In this document: one piece after another, positions 1 to 8,567 of the stretch
Layout: each line of letters opens with the position of its first letter
Numbering within the stretch: position 1 is the first letter of the stretch
Assembly (NCBI GenBank): GCA_004555245.1
Contig: SFIS01000058.1
Location: forward strand, 1 to 17,657
DNA from: Bacteroidales bacterium
GTDB lineage: Bacteria > Bacteroidota > Bacteroidia > Bacteroidales > Bacteroidaceae
Length of the DNA stretch: 17,657 nucleotides
Direction: 5' to 3'
Made by a program: the position numbers and the translations under genes
The notes under the pieces: generated by a model
What the model was told of the DNA's origin: nothing
The model's database searches: none
Seen by the model: the letters and a program-made list of their open reading frames with translations, nothing else

Positions 1-132
1 ACCAGATGTTTGCCGCCGGCTTCCTTCAGATTCCACCTCGCGATGGACACCCTTGCCTTGGGCTATGTGATTCCCGCTATTAGGGCTCACTCGGGACTTT
101 CACCCGTTAGACAATGCTCATGCCGAGCGTAC
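1..132 (-). ncRNA. Group II intron, 5' end of domain I (partial)
   Basis: Read on the minus strand from 132 leftward, the sequence begins GTACGCTCGGCATGAGC and continues with GTGAAAGTCC, GCAAGGGTGTCC and GGTGGAATCTGAAGGAAG. I recognise this order from the 5' part of bacterial group II intron ribozymes, whose usual start is GUGCG; here it is GUACG, one change. GCTC and GAGC close a small hairpin near the 5' end, as expected for the start of domain I. The remaining domains and any intron-encoded reverse transcriptase would lie left of the window. The subclass cannot be told from this fragment. The 5' boundary at 132 is inferred from the match to the start consensus. The short ORFs that cross this stretch look spurious. 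Confidence 0.8.
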
Positions 133-137
133 TACTT

Positions 138-176
138 AAAGAAAGCAGCGGGCGGTTTCTGTCCACTGCTTTCTTT
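138..176. terminator. Terminator-like hairpin beside the group II intron
   Basis: AAAGAAAGCAG (138-148) pairs perfectly with CTGCTTTCTTT (166-176), an 11-bp stem with a 17-nt loop. A T run follows on the plus strand (174-178). On the minus strand the stem ends in TTTCTTT, just before the intron start at 132. It can act as a terminator in either direction. It may be a second terminator for the nucleoside kinase operon or one for a gene left of the window. Confidence 0.6.
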
Positions 177-210
177 TTATGTATCAATCCGGAGAAACAA
201 AACGAAAACA

Positions 211-235
211 GCCCCCGATGAATCTCATCGGAGGC
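211..235 (-). terminator. Intrinsic terminator of the kdsC-kinase operon
   Basis: On the minus strand GCCTCCGATGA (235-225) pairs with TCATCGGGGGC (221-211) through 11 positions, one of them a G-U wobble, around a 3-nt loop. A T-rich tail, TGTTTTCGTTTTG, follows. It lies about 110 bases past the kinase stop codon. The wobble pairs only in minus-strand RNA, which supports that direction. Confidence 0.65.
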
Positions 236-346
236 CGCAAGCCCGAGGCAAGGCTTCGTATGTCTTCATGTGTAAACAATGGACCCAACCTCTGTTATAT
301 GTCATGCGGCGCCGTATGTCGTCGCCATAACCATCCTCAGGCAGGC

Positions 347-2026
347 TCAGTATTTGAACGAGGAGCCGCCGACAAACTCACGCATGATGGATGTAGGCGG
401 TATGTCCTTGTCGGGAATGGGAATGAAATAGTGTATGAATTTCAGCAGGCGGTGCGCCTCAGAATATTCGGGGCAGTTCTTGGGGACAGACGCGAGAATG
501 GATTCCGCATGATTGCGCAACACCGCAAACTCTATGTTCAGCGCACTGTTGAACATCACGTCGGCATTCTCCTGATACGGGAAGATCCATTGTTCTTCGC
601 TCTCACACACATTAGGCCACTGCTGTATGGTCTCGCGTGCCGTGAAGGCGCCCTTGTTATAGTCGCGGATGATGCGCCGGAGCAGTCGGTTGTCTCGTGT
701 CGGCACCCAGTTGTGGTCGTCGAGGGAGATGCTGGTGAGGGCAGAGGTGTAGATCTTGAACTTCTGGTTGTCGGGGACAAGTTCGGTGAGCATGGGGTTG
801 AGGGCGTGTATGCCCTCGATGATGAGTACGCGCTTGTCCGTGATGCGCAGCTTCTTGCCGTTCCATTCGCGCATGCCCGTAGTGAAGTTGTATTCCGGCA
901 CCTCCACCTCCTTGCCCTGCAGCAAGAGGGCGAGATGCTCTCCCAAGAGCTTATGGTCAACAGTATTGAAGTTGTCGAAGTCGTACTGTCCGTTGGGCAG
1001 CAGGGGCGTATCGACACGGTTGACGAAATAGTCGTCGGTGGAGAAAGAGAGAGGACGCAGTCCGCAGGCGAGCAATTGCACGGAGAGGCGTTTGCAGAAC
1101 GTTGTCTTTCCCGAGCTGGAGGGTCCGGTGATGAGTACGAGTTTCAGCCCGTTCTCATGATACCGGCGGTCTATCTCCTCCGCAATCTTCACTATCTTCT
1201 TCTCCTGCAGCGCCTCTGAGACCTGTATTAGTTCAGAGGCCCTGCCGTTCTCGCAAGCCTTGTTGACGTCTCCGGCGTTGGACATACGCATGATGACATT
1301 CCATTTCACCTGCTCCTTATACACGTCGAAGGTCATCGGCTGCGGTATGTTCTCCGACAGCCGGGATGGGTTGCGCTTGTCCGGCACACGCAGCAGCATG
1401 CCGTCGCCGTAGGGTTCGAGGCCGAAGACCTTGAGATAGCCCGTCGAAGGCACTAAAGGGCCGTAGTAGTAGTCTATCGTGTCATCGAGGGCGTAATAGT
1501 CGGTATAGACCTTGCCGGATGTCTCAAGCAGTTTCACCTTGTCTATGAGGCCCTGCTCCTTGAAGATGCGTATGGCGTCTTCCGTAGGCACCTCAGAGCG
1601 TTTGAACGGCATGTCGAGACGCACTATCTCCTCCATCCGCTGCCTCACCTGCTCAATCTCAAGCGGTGTAAGCCCTCGCGTGCGCCCGTCGATGACAGGT
1701 TTCATGAAGTTGCAGTAGTAGCCTTGCGAGATAGGGTGCTCGATATAGAGTTTCGAGCCGGGGAAGACATCCTGCACCGCCTTGTACAACACGAAGCACA
1801 ACGAGCGGATATAGACACGCATTCCGCTCGACGACGTGACATCAAGATACTCGACGTCCCTGTTCTGGTAAAGGCGGAACTTTAGTCCCTGCGAGGCGTA
1901 ATTCACTTTTGCCGACACCGGCTCGTACTTGAAATCCAGTCCGAAGAGCGGAAAGATTTCTTTCAGCGAGCTGCCTATCGGCACGGCAATGGTCTTGTTG
2001 TTGTTCTTGCAACGAATCTGAAGCAT
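347..2026 (-). CDS. Nucleoside kinase, uridine kinase-like, with TGS-like N-terminal region
   Basis: This cytoplasmic P-loop kinase of the uridine kinase/phosphoribulokinase fold probably phosphorylates a nucleoside such as uridine. With the start used here it has 559 residues. The first 60 or so resemble the TGS/threonyl-tRNA synthetase N-terminal module seen in Bacteroidetes homologues (IPIGSS-like and PVSAKVN segments). The kinase half carries the P-loop GPSSSGKTT at about 301-309 and STDDYF at about 329-334, followed by EGIHALNP. An in-frame ATG at 2077 would add 17 residues (MLPCVRKTKTS...), but these look unlike the family, which typically begins M-x-I-x-CKNN, so I prefer 2026. It is the last gene of the kdsC operon and follows the beta-helix gene with very little space (3 bp if the longer start is used). 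The exact substrate is not shown by the sequence. Confidence 0.85.
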   Translation of the reverse strand: MLQIRCKNNNKTIAVPIGSSLKEIFPLFGLDFKYEPVSAKVNYASQGLKFRLYQNRDVEYLDVTSSSGMRVYIRSLCFVLYKAVQDVFPGSKLYIEHPISQGYYCNFMKPVIDGRTRGLTPLEIEQVRQRMEEIVRLDMPFKRSEVPTEDAIRIFKEQGLIDKVKLLETSGKVYTDYYALDDTIDYYYGPLVPSTGYLKVFGLEPYGDGMLLRVPDKRNPSRLSENIPQPMTFDVYKEQVKWNVIMRMSNAGDVNKACENGRASELIQVSEALQEKKIVKIAEEIDRRYHENGLKLVLITGPSSSGKTTFCKRLSVQLLACGLRPLSFSTDDYFVNRVDTPLLPNGQYDFDNFNTVDHKLLGEHLALLLQGKEVEVPEYNFTTGMREWNGKKLRITDKRVLIIEGIHALNPMLTELVPDNQKFKIYTSALTSISLDDHNWVPTRDNRLLRRIIRDYNKGAFTARETIQQWPNVCESEEQWIFPYQENADVMFNSALNIEFAVLRNHAESILASVPKNCPEYSEAHRLLKFIHYFIPIPDKDIPPTSIMREFVGGSSFKY

Positions 2027-2080
2027 GGGTTGATAAGTGGAATATGATGTTTTTGTTTTTCTCACACAAGGCAGCATGCA

Positions 2081-3907
2081 CTACTTTTCGATGTTCATGG
2101 CGGGGCCGGGAGTGTTGTAGCCGTATTTCTCCTTCAGCCTCTCATTGGTTCCGAGGCGGTTTTGCTCAACCGTGAAGCCGTCGGTGCAGGCATCGAAGTA
2201 TATGGGGAATGCCCTCAGGTTTGTCGCATAGGGCGAGGGATAAGGTGCAGAGACATCATTGTCGCGTATGACAGACCGGGGCTGGTTAGACATGGTGTAT
2301 ATTCCACCGGCGTCATACAGCATCTTCGCATACTGCGAGACACGGTTTCCGACAATGCGGTTGTCTCGCATCCCCGTATCTTCCGGTGTCCACCCCCACC
2401 CTATCGCGATGCCTGAATAGTTCACGTTCGAGACACTGTTGCCCTCGATGTTCATCTCGCGAACGAAGCCGCAGCCAATGCCGACAGCCCCCCAGTCCTC
2501 GTTCGTTGCGTCGTCGATGACATTGTCCCTGACCGAGAAGCGTTCCGTGTAGCATCGGTCGCGGGCTTCGGTCATTGCCTTCCCGCCAATGGTCCATGCC
2601 AAGGGGCGGTGTACCTCCGTGGCGCCCTCGGCGAAGGAGCCTATGAGGATGGCAGTGCCGCCGATGTCGCGGAACTCGTTCTCCTCTATCCTGACATCCG
2701 AGCAGGCGCCTGCATAGTCGAGCGCGGTGGCGGCGAGATGGCGGAAGGCGCACTGCACGAAATCCACACGCTGTGCCCTGCTGACGCTCACCGCCGCTTC
2801 GGGACGTTCTGTCCACGCCTGGTTCTCGAGGGTCTTCGCCCATGGCAGGCCTTCGTTCTCCACAAGTTTGTACGCCTCGACTATCGGGAATCCGCCCTGC
2901 AACGTCACATGTCCCATTGTCGAGGGGCGTTTCCATGCCGAATGTTCAAAACTGATGTTGCGGAAGATGATGTCATGTACGCTTTCGTAGTCGCTGCCGC
3001 TGACAACGACAAGCGAGCTGAGCCGCGGTGCCACAATCTCTCCCCCCGCCTTTACAGGCAGCGTTATCGTTCCCGTGGCATAGTCCTGCCACCACTCGTC
3101 GCCGTCATCAAGAAACTGCCGCGCGTTGCGCAAGGCGAACGACGACGTGCCGTGTTCTCCACCGACAACCGGCTGCGGCCACGGGTGTTCAAACTCTATC
3201 ATGCTCTCGGGCTGCATGAACGAGAGGACGGCGTCGTCGCCGTTTATCCGTATGTCTGCCACGCGCAGGATGGCAATAGCCCAGCGCTGGTGTACCACCA
3301 TCTCAAGCTGGGGCGCGTCGGCGATACCGGTTATGTTGTAACGCCGCAAGACACCGGCTGGAACGGTGATGGTGCGCGCCTTGGCGTCAAAGGCCTTGAT
3401 GGCATCCATCTTCATCGCGCCGGCGTGCGACGCGAGGTGGAGTTTCGTGCCGTCGGCCCAAAGGCTCCGCGTATATAGCGGCATACCGCCATGGCGGGGA
3501 GGGTCGAGAGTGATGAACGAGTGCCTGCCGTCTCCTTCCGCTACAGCTGCGCCAACGGCTTTGTCTGTCAGTGCGACGCCGCCGGAGATGACCGCCTTTG
3601 CCTCGCCGTCAGTGGTGATGACAGTCTTGCTTGTTTCCGTGCCGCTGTCTTCCGGACGCAGGAAGAGGGGTTCGTCAAGCCTGAAGACCGCGGAGGATGA
3701 CAAGCGGATGACGATGTCTTCAAAAGAACGGGGGTCGGAAGTCCTGCGCCACTCGCGCGCCATACGCAAGGCGCATCTCACAGTCTTCAACGGACAGCTT
3801 CTTGTCCCGTCGGCGGCATCGTCGCCGTAAGGTGAGACGAATATTTCGCCGGCTGTCACAGGGAGAGCCGAAAAAAGAACGAGAAAGGAGAAAAGGATGT
3901 TTTTCAT
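2081..3907 (-). CDS. Secreted right-handed parallel beta-helix protein, possible glycoside hydrolase
   Basis: The protein has 608 residues. It opens with a clear signal peptide, MKNILFSFLVLFSALPVTAG, so it is exported to the periplasm or cell surface. The start at 3907 was chosen because the longer frame from 3979 adds 24 residues ahead of that signal peptide and overlaps the kdsC stop. After an N-terminal IFVSPYGDDAADGT segment, common at the start of beta-helix enzymes, the second half shows repeated N-x-(I/V/F) rungs (RNISFEH, IEENEFRDIGG, VRDNVIDD, IEGNSVSNVNYSG, NRIVGNRVSQ, IRDNDVS). The rungs LYDAGGIYTM and PIYFDACTDG recall beta-helix glycosidases such as families GH141 or GH120; this is a resemblance, not an assignment. 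It lies 38 bp after kdsC, an unusual partner, and a GH51 arabinofuranosidase is nearby, so a role in plant or host glycan breakdown is plausible. Confidence 0.75.
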   Translation of the reverse strand: MKNILFSFLVLFSALPVTAGEIFVSPYGDDAADGTRSCPLKTVRCALRMAREWRRTSDPRSFEDIVIRLSSSAVFRLDEPLFLRPEDSGTETSKTVITTDGEAKAVISGGVALTDKAVGAAVAEGDGRHSFITLDPPRHGGMPLYTRSLWADGTKLHLASHAGAMKMDAIKAFDAKARTITVPAGVLRRYNITGIADAPQLEMVVHQRWAIAILRVADIRINGDDAVLSFMQPESMIEFEHPWPQPVVGGEHGTSSFALRNARQFLDDGDEWWQDYATGTITLPVKAGGEIVAPRLSSLVVVSGSDYESVHDIIFRNISFEHSAWKRPSTMGHVTLQGGFPIVEAYKLVENEGLPWAKTLENQAWTERPEAAVSVSRAQRVDFVQCAFRHLAATALDYAGACSDVRIEENEFRDIGGTAILIGSFAEGATEVHRPLAWTIGGKAMTEARDRCYTERFSVRDNVIDDATNEDWGAVGIGCGFVREMNIEGNSVSNVNYSGIAIGWGWTPEDTGMRDNRIVGNRVSQYAKMLYDAGGIYTMSNQPRSVIRDNDVSAPYPSPYATNLRAFPIYFDACTDGFTVEQNRLGTNERLKEKYGYNTPGPAMNIEK

Positions 3908-3945
3908 ATCGACAGAAACGGTAAAAGAAGAAACAAAAGAAAAGC

Positions 3946-4464
3946 TCACCAGCCGAAGGCACGCCTGTCTGACAGCCAATGTCCCTGCGCCCGCAGCACC
4001 TGCTCAATCACATCGCGGCAGCAGCCCTGACCGCCGTCGAAGGGGCTGACATACACACTGGCCTCCCTAATCTCATGACACGCGTCGCGCGGACAGCAGG
4101 GACATCCCGCACGGCGCATCACCTCATAGTCGGGAATGTCGTCGCCCATATACAGTATCTCTTTGTCTGTCAGACCATGACGGCGCAGATAATCGTCATA
4201 AACCTCAATCTTCACGGCGCAGCCCATGAAGATGTCCTCCACACCCAGTTTCTCGTATCTGCCGCGTATCGCCTCCGAAGTGCCGCCGGTGATGATGCCA
4301 ATCCTCATTCCGCACTTGCGCGCCAGCTGTATGGCATAGCCGTCTTTGATGTTCACCGTGCGCAGAGGCATCCCCTCTGCATCGGTCTGGACAGTAGAGG
4401 CGCTCAGCACTCCGTCAACGTCAAACAGTATTGCCTTTATCGCAGACAAGTCATAGTTTATCAT
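3946..4464 (-). CDS. kdsC: 3-deoxy-D-manno-octulosonate 8-phosphate phosphatase (KdsC)
   Basis: This HAD-superfamily phosphatase hydrolyses Kdo-8-phosphate to Kdo, a step in making the LPS inner core. The 172-residue protein has the family's small cap-less form and all HAD motifs: FDVDGV at 14-19 with catalytic D15 and D17, ITGG at 58-61, a lysine at K85, and GDDIPD at 107-112. The N-IKDG-A-Q segment at 38-46 is also typical of KdsC. It is the first gene of a minus-strand operon and has a Bacteroidetes-type promoter immediately upstream. The C-terminal tail after about residue 160 is variable. In many Bacteroidales the next gene is maf; here it is the beta-helix gene. Confidence 0.9.
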   Translation of the reverse strand: MINYDLSAIKAILFDVDGVLSASTVQTDAEGMPLRTVNIKDGYAIQLARKCGMRIGIITGGTSEAIRGRYEKLGVEDIFMGCAVKIEVYDDYLRRHGLTDKEILYMGDDIPDYEVMRRAGCPCCPRDACHEIREASVYVSPFDGGQGCCRDVIEQVLRAQGHWLSDRRAFGW

Positions 4465-4556
4465 AAATGATTCTGATAGTATATTTGCATATTTTTTGCA
4501 AAACTATATTTTTTTTTCCATTTTACCAAGGATATTGGAATTTTTTTTTAACTTTG
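4457..4556 (+). promoter_or_regulatory. Candidate promoters of the GH51 gene
   Basis: Two plus-strand -7 elements are visible in the 219-bp divergent region. TAACTTTG (4549-4556) is a perfect TAnnTTTG but lacks a good -33 box at the right distance. TATATTTG (4480-4487) has TTTA (4457-4460) exactly 19 bases upstream, although this lies over the start of kdsC. Either gives a 5' leader of more than 100 bases. The rest of the leader is A/T-rich with no obvious strong hairpin. Confidence 0.45.
4499..4529 (-). promoter_or_regulatory. Bacteroidetes-type promoter of kdsC
   Basis: On the minus strand TTGG (4529-4526) is followed after 19 bases by TAGTTTTG (4506-4499), which fits the -33/-7 consensus TTTG-N19-TAnnTTTG. 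The predicted start of transcription is about 30 bases upstream of the kdsC ATG. Confidence 0.6.
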
Positions 4557-4683
4557 CACAAATAAAAGACATGAAGTCCACGACACAATCGGAAAGACAC
4601 TGACCTGCCTACACCTTATATTATATATAGCAGTCAGAACACAACCGAAAAATATCTCACAACATAACAAAACGACAACCTTT

Positions 4684-6261
<1,578 letters not shown>

Positions 6262-6265
6262 CTAA

Positions 6266-6287
6266 CGGCGGCGTGTCCGGGCCGCCG
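6266..6287. terminator. GC-rich hairpin after the GH51 stop
   Basis: CGGCGGC (6266-6272) pairs with GCCGCCG (6281-6287) around an 8-nt loop, four bases after the GH51 stop codon. On the plus strand the tail is A-rich, not T-rich, so it is a weak terminator candidate for GH51, perhaps mainly stabilising the mRNA 3' end. Confidence 0.4.
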
Positions 6288-6299
6288 ACAATAAAAAAA

Positions 6300-6387
6300 T
6301 GTGCAGCGGTTTGACTTTCCGCAGGCCGACATCATACTTCAGTATGTATTGATGTCAGCTTGAGGATGAGCGTCAAACCGCTGCACA
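6300..6387 (-). terminator. Large nested palindrome; probable terminator of the response regulator operon
   Basis: TGTGCAGCGGTTTGAC (6300-6315) is the perfect 16-base inverted repeat of 6372-6387. Inside it, GACATCA (6328-6334) pairs with TGATGTC (6350-6356), and innermost CATACT (6333-6338) pairs with AGTATG (6341-6346). In minus-strand RNA the outer stem is followed by a T run (6298-6292), so it can terminate transcription from the response regulator. The structure is much larger than a usual terminator. It lies between convergent genes. Confidence 0.6.
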
Positions 6388-6433
6388 CGTTATATGTCCG
6401 GGAAAGCCGCAGGCGGAAGACCGGGTGCCGGCA

Positions 6434-6829
6434 TTATTCGCCGCCGCGCTTTTCCAGCTGCTTCTCTATGCTCTTTACGAGCTTGTCCATTATAATCGGT
6501 TTCGTGATGAAATCATTTGCGCCAGCCTTGAAGCCGCGTATGATGTCGGCATCTGAATTGAGGGCAGTAAGGATGATGACGGGGAGGTCTTTTGTCTGCG
6601 AATCAGCGCGCAGTCTGGCGAGCACCTCGTAGCCGTCCATGTTGGGCATGAGGAGGTCGAGCAACACCACTGAAGGCAGCTCTTCTTTTATCATCTCCAA
6701 GGCTTCGCTGCCGCTGTTGGCTTTCTTCACCCTGAACTTGTATCTGCTCAGCATCTTCTCTACGAGCAGCAGATTGAGAGGCACATCATCGACTGCGAGG
6801 ACAGTGAATTGCGAAAAGTCTTTTGACAT
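6434..6829 (-). CDS. Single-domain (CheY-like) response regulator
   Basis: The 131-residue protein consists only of a receiver domain and has no output domain. The acidic pocket is D14/D15 (VLAVDDVPLN), the phospho-acceptor is D58 in LLDLLMPNMDG, the switch threonine is T88 in ILTA, and the conserved lysine is K110 in TKP. It is intact by every receiver criterion. It would take phosphate from a histidine kinase and act through protein contacts, for example in a phosphorelay. No kinase lies in the window. It is the last gene of the minus-strand group, 105 bases after thyA; I see no canonical TAnnTTTG promoter in that gap. A short C-terminal tail (EKQLEKRGGE) follows the receiver fold. Confidence 0.88.
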   Translation of the reverse strand: MSKDFSQFTVLAVDDVPLNLLLVEKMLSRYKFRVKKANSGSEALEMIKEELPSVVLLDLLMPNMDGYEVLARLRADSQTKDLPVIILTALNSDADIIRGFKAGANDFITKPIIMDKLVKSIEKQLEKRGGE

Positions 6830-6934
6830 AGTGTTTTTTTGATTGAAAGTTGTTGTTGTTTTCTATTATGATTGTATGCATTACGGGCATCACGCTGCAA
6901 CAGCAGAGGCGTTTGAAAGGCACGTAAAGCACTT

Positions 6935-7729
6935 TCACACTGACACCTCCGCTTTGATATGCGGCCACGGGTCGTAGTCCACGAGCCGGAAATCTTCGTA
7001 TCTGAAGGCGAACAAGTCCTTCACATCCTCGTTTATCAACATCCTCGGCAGGGGGCGCGGCGTGCGTTGCAGCTGCGTGTCTGCCTGTTCGAGATGGTTG
7101 AGATAGAGGTGTGTGTCGCCTGTTGTGTGGATGAAGTCTCCGGGTTTTAGTCCGCACACCTGTGCCGTCATCATCAGCAGCAGCGCATAAGAGGCGATGT
7201 TGAAGGGCACGCCGAGGAAAGTGTCGGCAGAGCGTTGGTAGAGCTGCAGCGACAGTCTGTCCCCGGCGACATAGAACTGGAACAGGCAGTGGCATGGCGG
7301 CAGTGCCATCTGCGACACCTCGGCGACATTCCATGCGCTGCAGATGATGCGTCTGGAATCGGGTGTATGGCGTATCTGGTCGATAATCTGCTGTATCTGG
7401 TCGATGTGTCCGCCGCCGGGTGCGGGCCACGACCGCCACTGGTGTCCATAGACGGGGCCAAGCTCGCCGTTCTCGTCAGCCCATTCGTTCCATATCCTCA
7501 CGCCGTTGTCCTGCAGGTATCTGATGTTTGTCGAGCCGCTCAGAAACCACAGCAGTTCGTGGATGATGCTTTTCAGATGCAGTTTCTTTGTCGTGAGGAG
7601 AGGGAAGCCGTCGTCGAGATTGAAGCGCATCTGATGCCCGAAGACTGATTTCGTGCCCGTACCCGTGCGGTCGGTCTTCACTACGCCCTCAGTCTTTATG
7701 CGTCGCAGGAGGTCTAAATACTGTTTCAT
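6935..7729 (-). CDS. thyA: Thymidylate synthase
   Basis: The enzyme converts dUMP and methylene-tetrahydrofolate to dTMP and dihydrofolate in the cytoplasm. At 264 residues it has the same length as the E. coli enzyme. The catalytic cysteine is C146 in ALPPCHCLFQFYV. Other signatures are DRTGTGT at 20-26, the folate and dUMP-binding segments IWNEWAD, GPVYGHQWR and LYQRSADTFLGVPFNI, and HTTGDTHLYLNH near the C-terminus. Its start codon overlaps the stop of the upstream barrel gene by four bases (ATGA), so translation is probably coupled. A dihydrofolate reductase gene, a frequent neighbour, is not within the window. Confidence 0.97.
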   Translation of the reverse strand: MKQYLDLLRRIKTEGVVKTDRTGTGTKSVFGHQMRFNLDDGFPLLTTKKLHLKSIIHELLWFLSGSTNIRYLQDNGVRIWNEWADENGELGPVYGHQWRSWPAPGGGHIDQIQQIIDQIRHTPDSRRIICSAWNVAEVSQMALPPCHCLFQFYVAGDRLSLQLYQRSADTFLGVPFNIASYALLLMMTAQVCGLKPGDFIHTTGDTHLYLNHLEQADTQLQRTPRPLPRMLINEDVKDLFAFRYEDFRLVDYDPWPHIKAEVSV

Positions 7730-8490
7730 TTGCGTTTTGCGTTTTTCGTTCTGACAATGTCAAAGAGGTAGGACATCTTGAACACGATGCTGTTGTGGTT
7801 CGAGCGGGCGAAATAGTCGGCCTTCGTGTCGTGGTAGATATTGCCGAGCCCGTAGTAGTAACGGGCTTCGAGCAGGATGTGTCCTGCCCGTTTCATTGAC
7901 ATCTCCATGCCCAAGCCGGCCGTGATGCCGAAGTCGAAGTTGTTCTCGACAGCCATCGTGTCCTGTGCGATGACACTGCTCACGCGGTCGGGGTTGGTGT
8001 CGTAGGCGTTCTTTGCGGTGAAGTTGGTCTGTGTCTTCTCTGAGAGTTTCAGTCCGAACTGCGGTCCGAGGTTGATGAAGAATTTCATGCCCGAGACTTC
8101 TCTTCCGAAGCCGAGGTGTGCCAGCAGCGGCATCTGGACATAGCTGATGGTGCGGCTGTATTGCTCCGCCTCGCCCGTCTGGTTGTTGATGCACGGCTCG
8201 TCGTTCACGCTGAGTATGCTTTCTTTCCATCCTGCCTCGGCATAGTTCAGCTCCACCTGCACGGCGCAAATCATATTGAAATATTTCTCGCAGACGTATC
8301 GTGCGGTCAGTCCGCCCGTCAGTCCGCCAAGCATGGACTGCGGCACTTTTGGCACGAAAGCGATGCTGTTGAGCTGATAGCCTCCGTTGAAGCCTATCGC
8401 CAGGTCGTTTCTGAAGCTGCCCACCTGTGCGTTCAGCGCATTAGCCGTCAGGCATAGTAAGAGTGTGGTGTATAGTTTCCTTAGTCTCAT
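7726..8490 (-). CDS. PorT-family outer-membrane beta-barrel protein
   Basis: The predicted protein of 254 residues starts with a signal peptide, MRLRKLYTTLLLCLTANALNAQ. The rest consists of alternating hydrophobic/polar strands typical of small Bacteroidetes barrels (FNGGYQLNSI, LTARYVCEKYFNMICAVQVELNY, YVQMPLLAHLGFG, FFINLGPQFGLKL, ILLEARYYYGLGNIY) and ends in a strand with an aromatic residue (FKMSYLFDIV). PorT itself is a T9SS component, but the family is broad, so involvement in T9SS is uncertain. I chose the start at 8490 over 8511 because AAAGAAG lies just upstream and the signal peptide then begins normally. The stop overlaps the thyA start. Confidence 0.75.
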   Translation of the reverse strand: MRLRKLYTTLLLCLTANALNAQVGSFRNDLAIGFNGGYQLNSIAFVPKVPQSMLGGLTGGLTARYVCEKYFNMICAVQVELNYAEAGWKESILSVNDEPCINNQTGEAEQYSRTISYVQMPLLAHLGFGREVSGMKFFINLGPQFGLKLSEKTQTNFTAKNAYDTNPDRVSSVIAQDTMAVENNFDFGITAGLGMEMSMKRAGHILLEARYYYGLGNIYHDTKADYFARSNHNSIVFKMSYLFDIVRTKNAKRK

Positions 8491-8567
8491 TGTTCTTCTT
8501 TGTGTTGACATAAAGTCTGCTACGTCGAGTCACGGGAGCCGCCTCCGCTGTCACGCCCGCCGCCGTC

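Noticed and set aside
10..1219. Plus-strand open frames at 10-330 and 179-1219
   Set aside because: The first lies across the group II intron and hairpin region; the second is antisense to the well-supported nucleoside kinase. Neither has recognisable protein features.
2609..3478. 289-codon plus-strand frame
   Set aside because: It is antisense to the beta-helix gene, whose frame has a signal peptide and rung repeats; the antisense frame is open because of GC-rich codon use.
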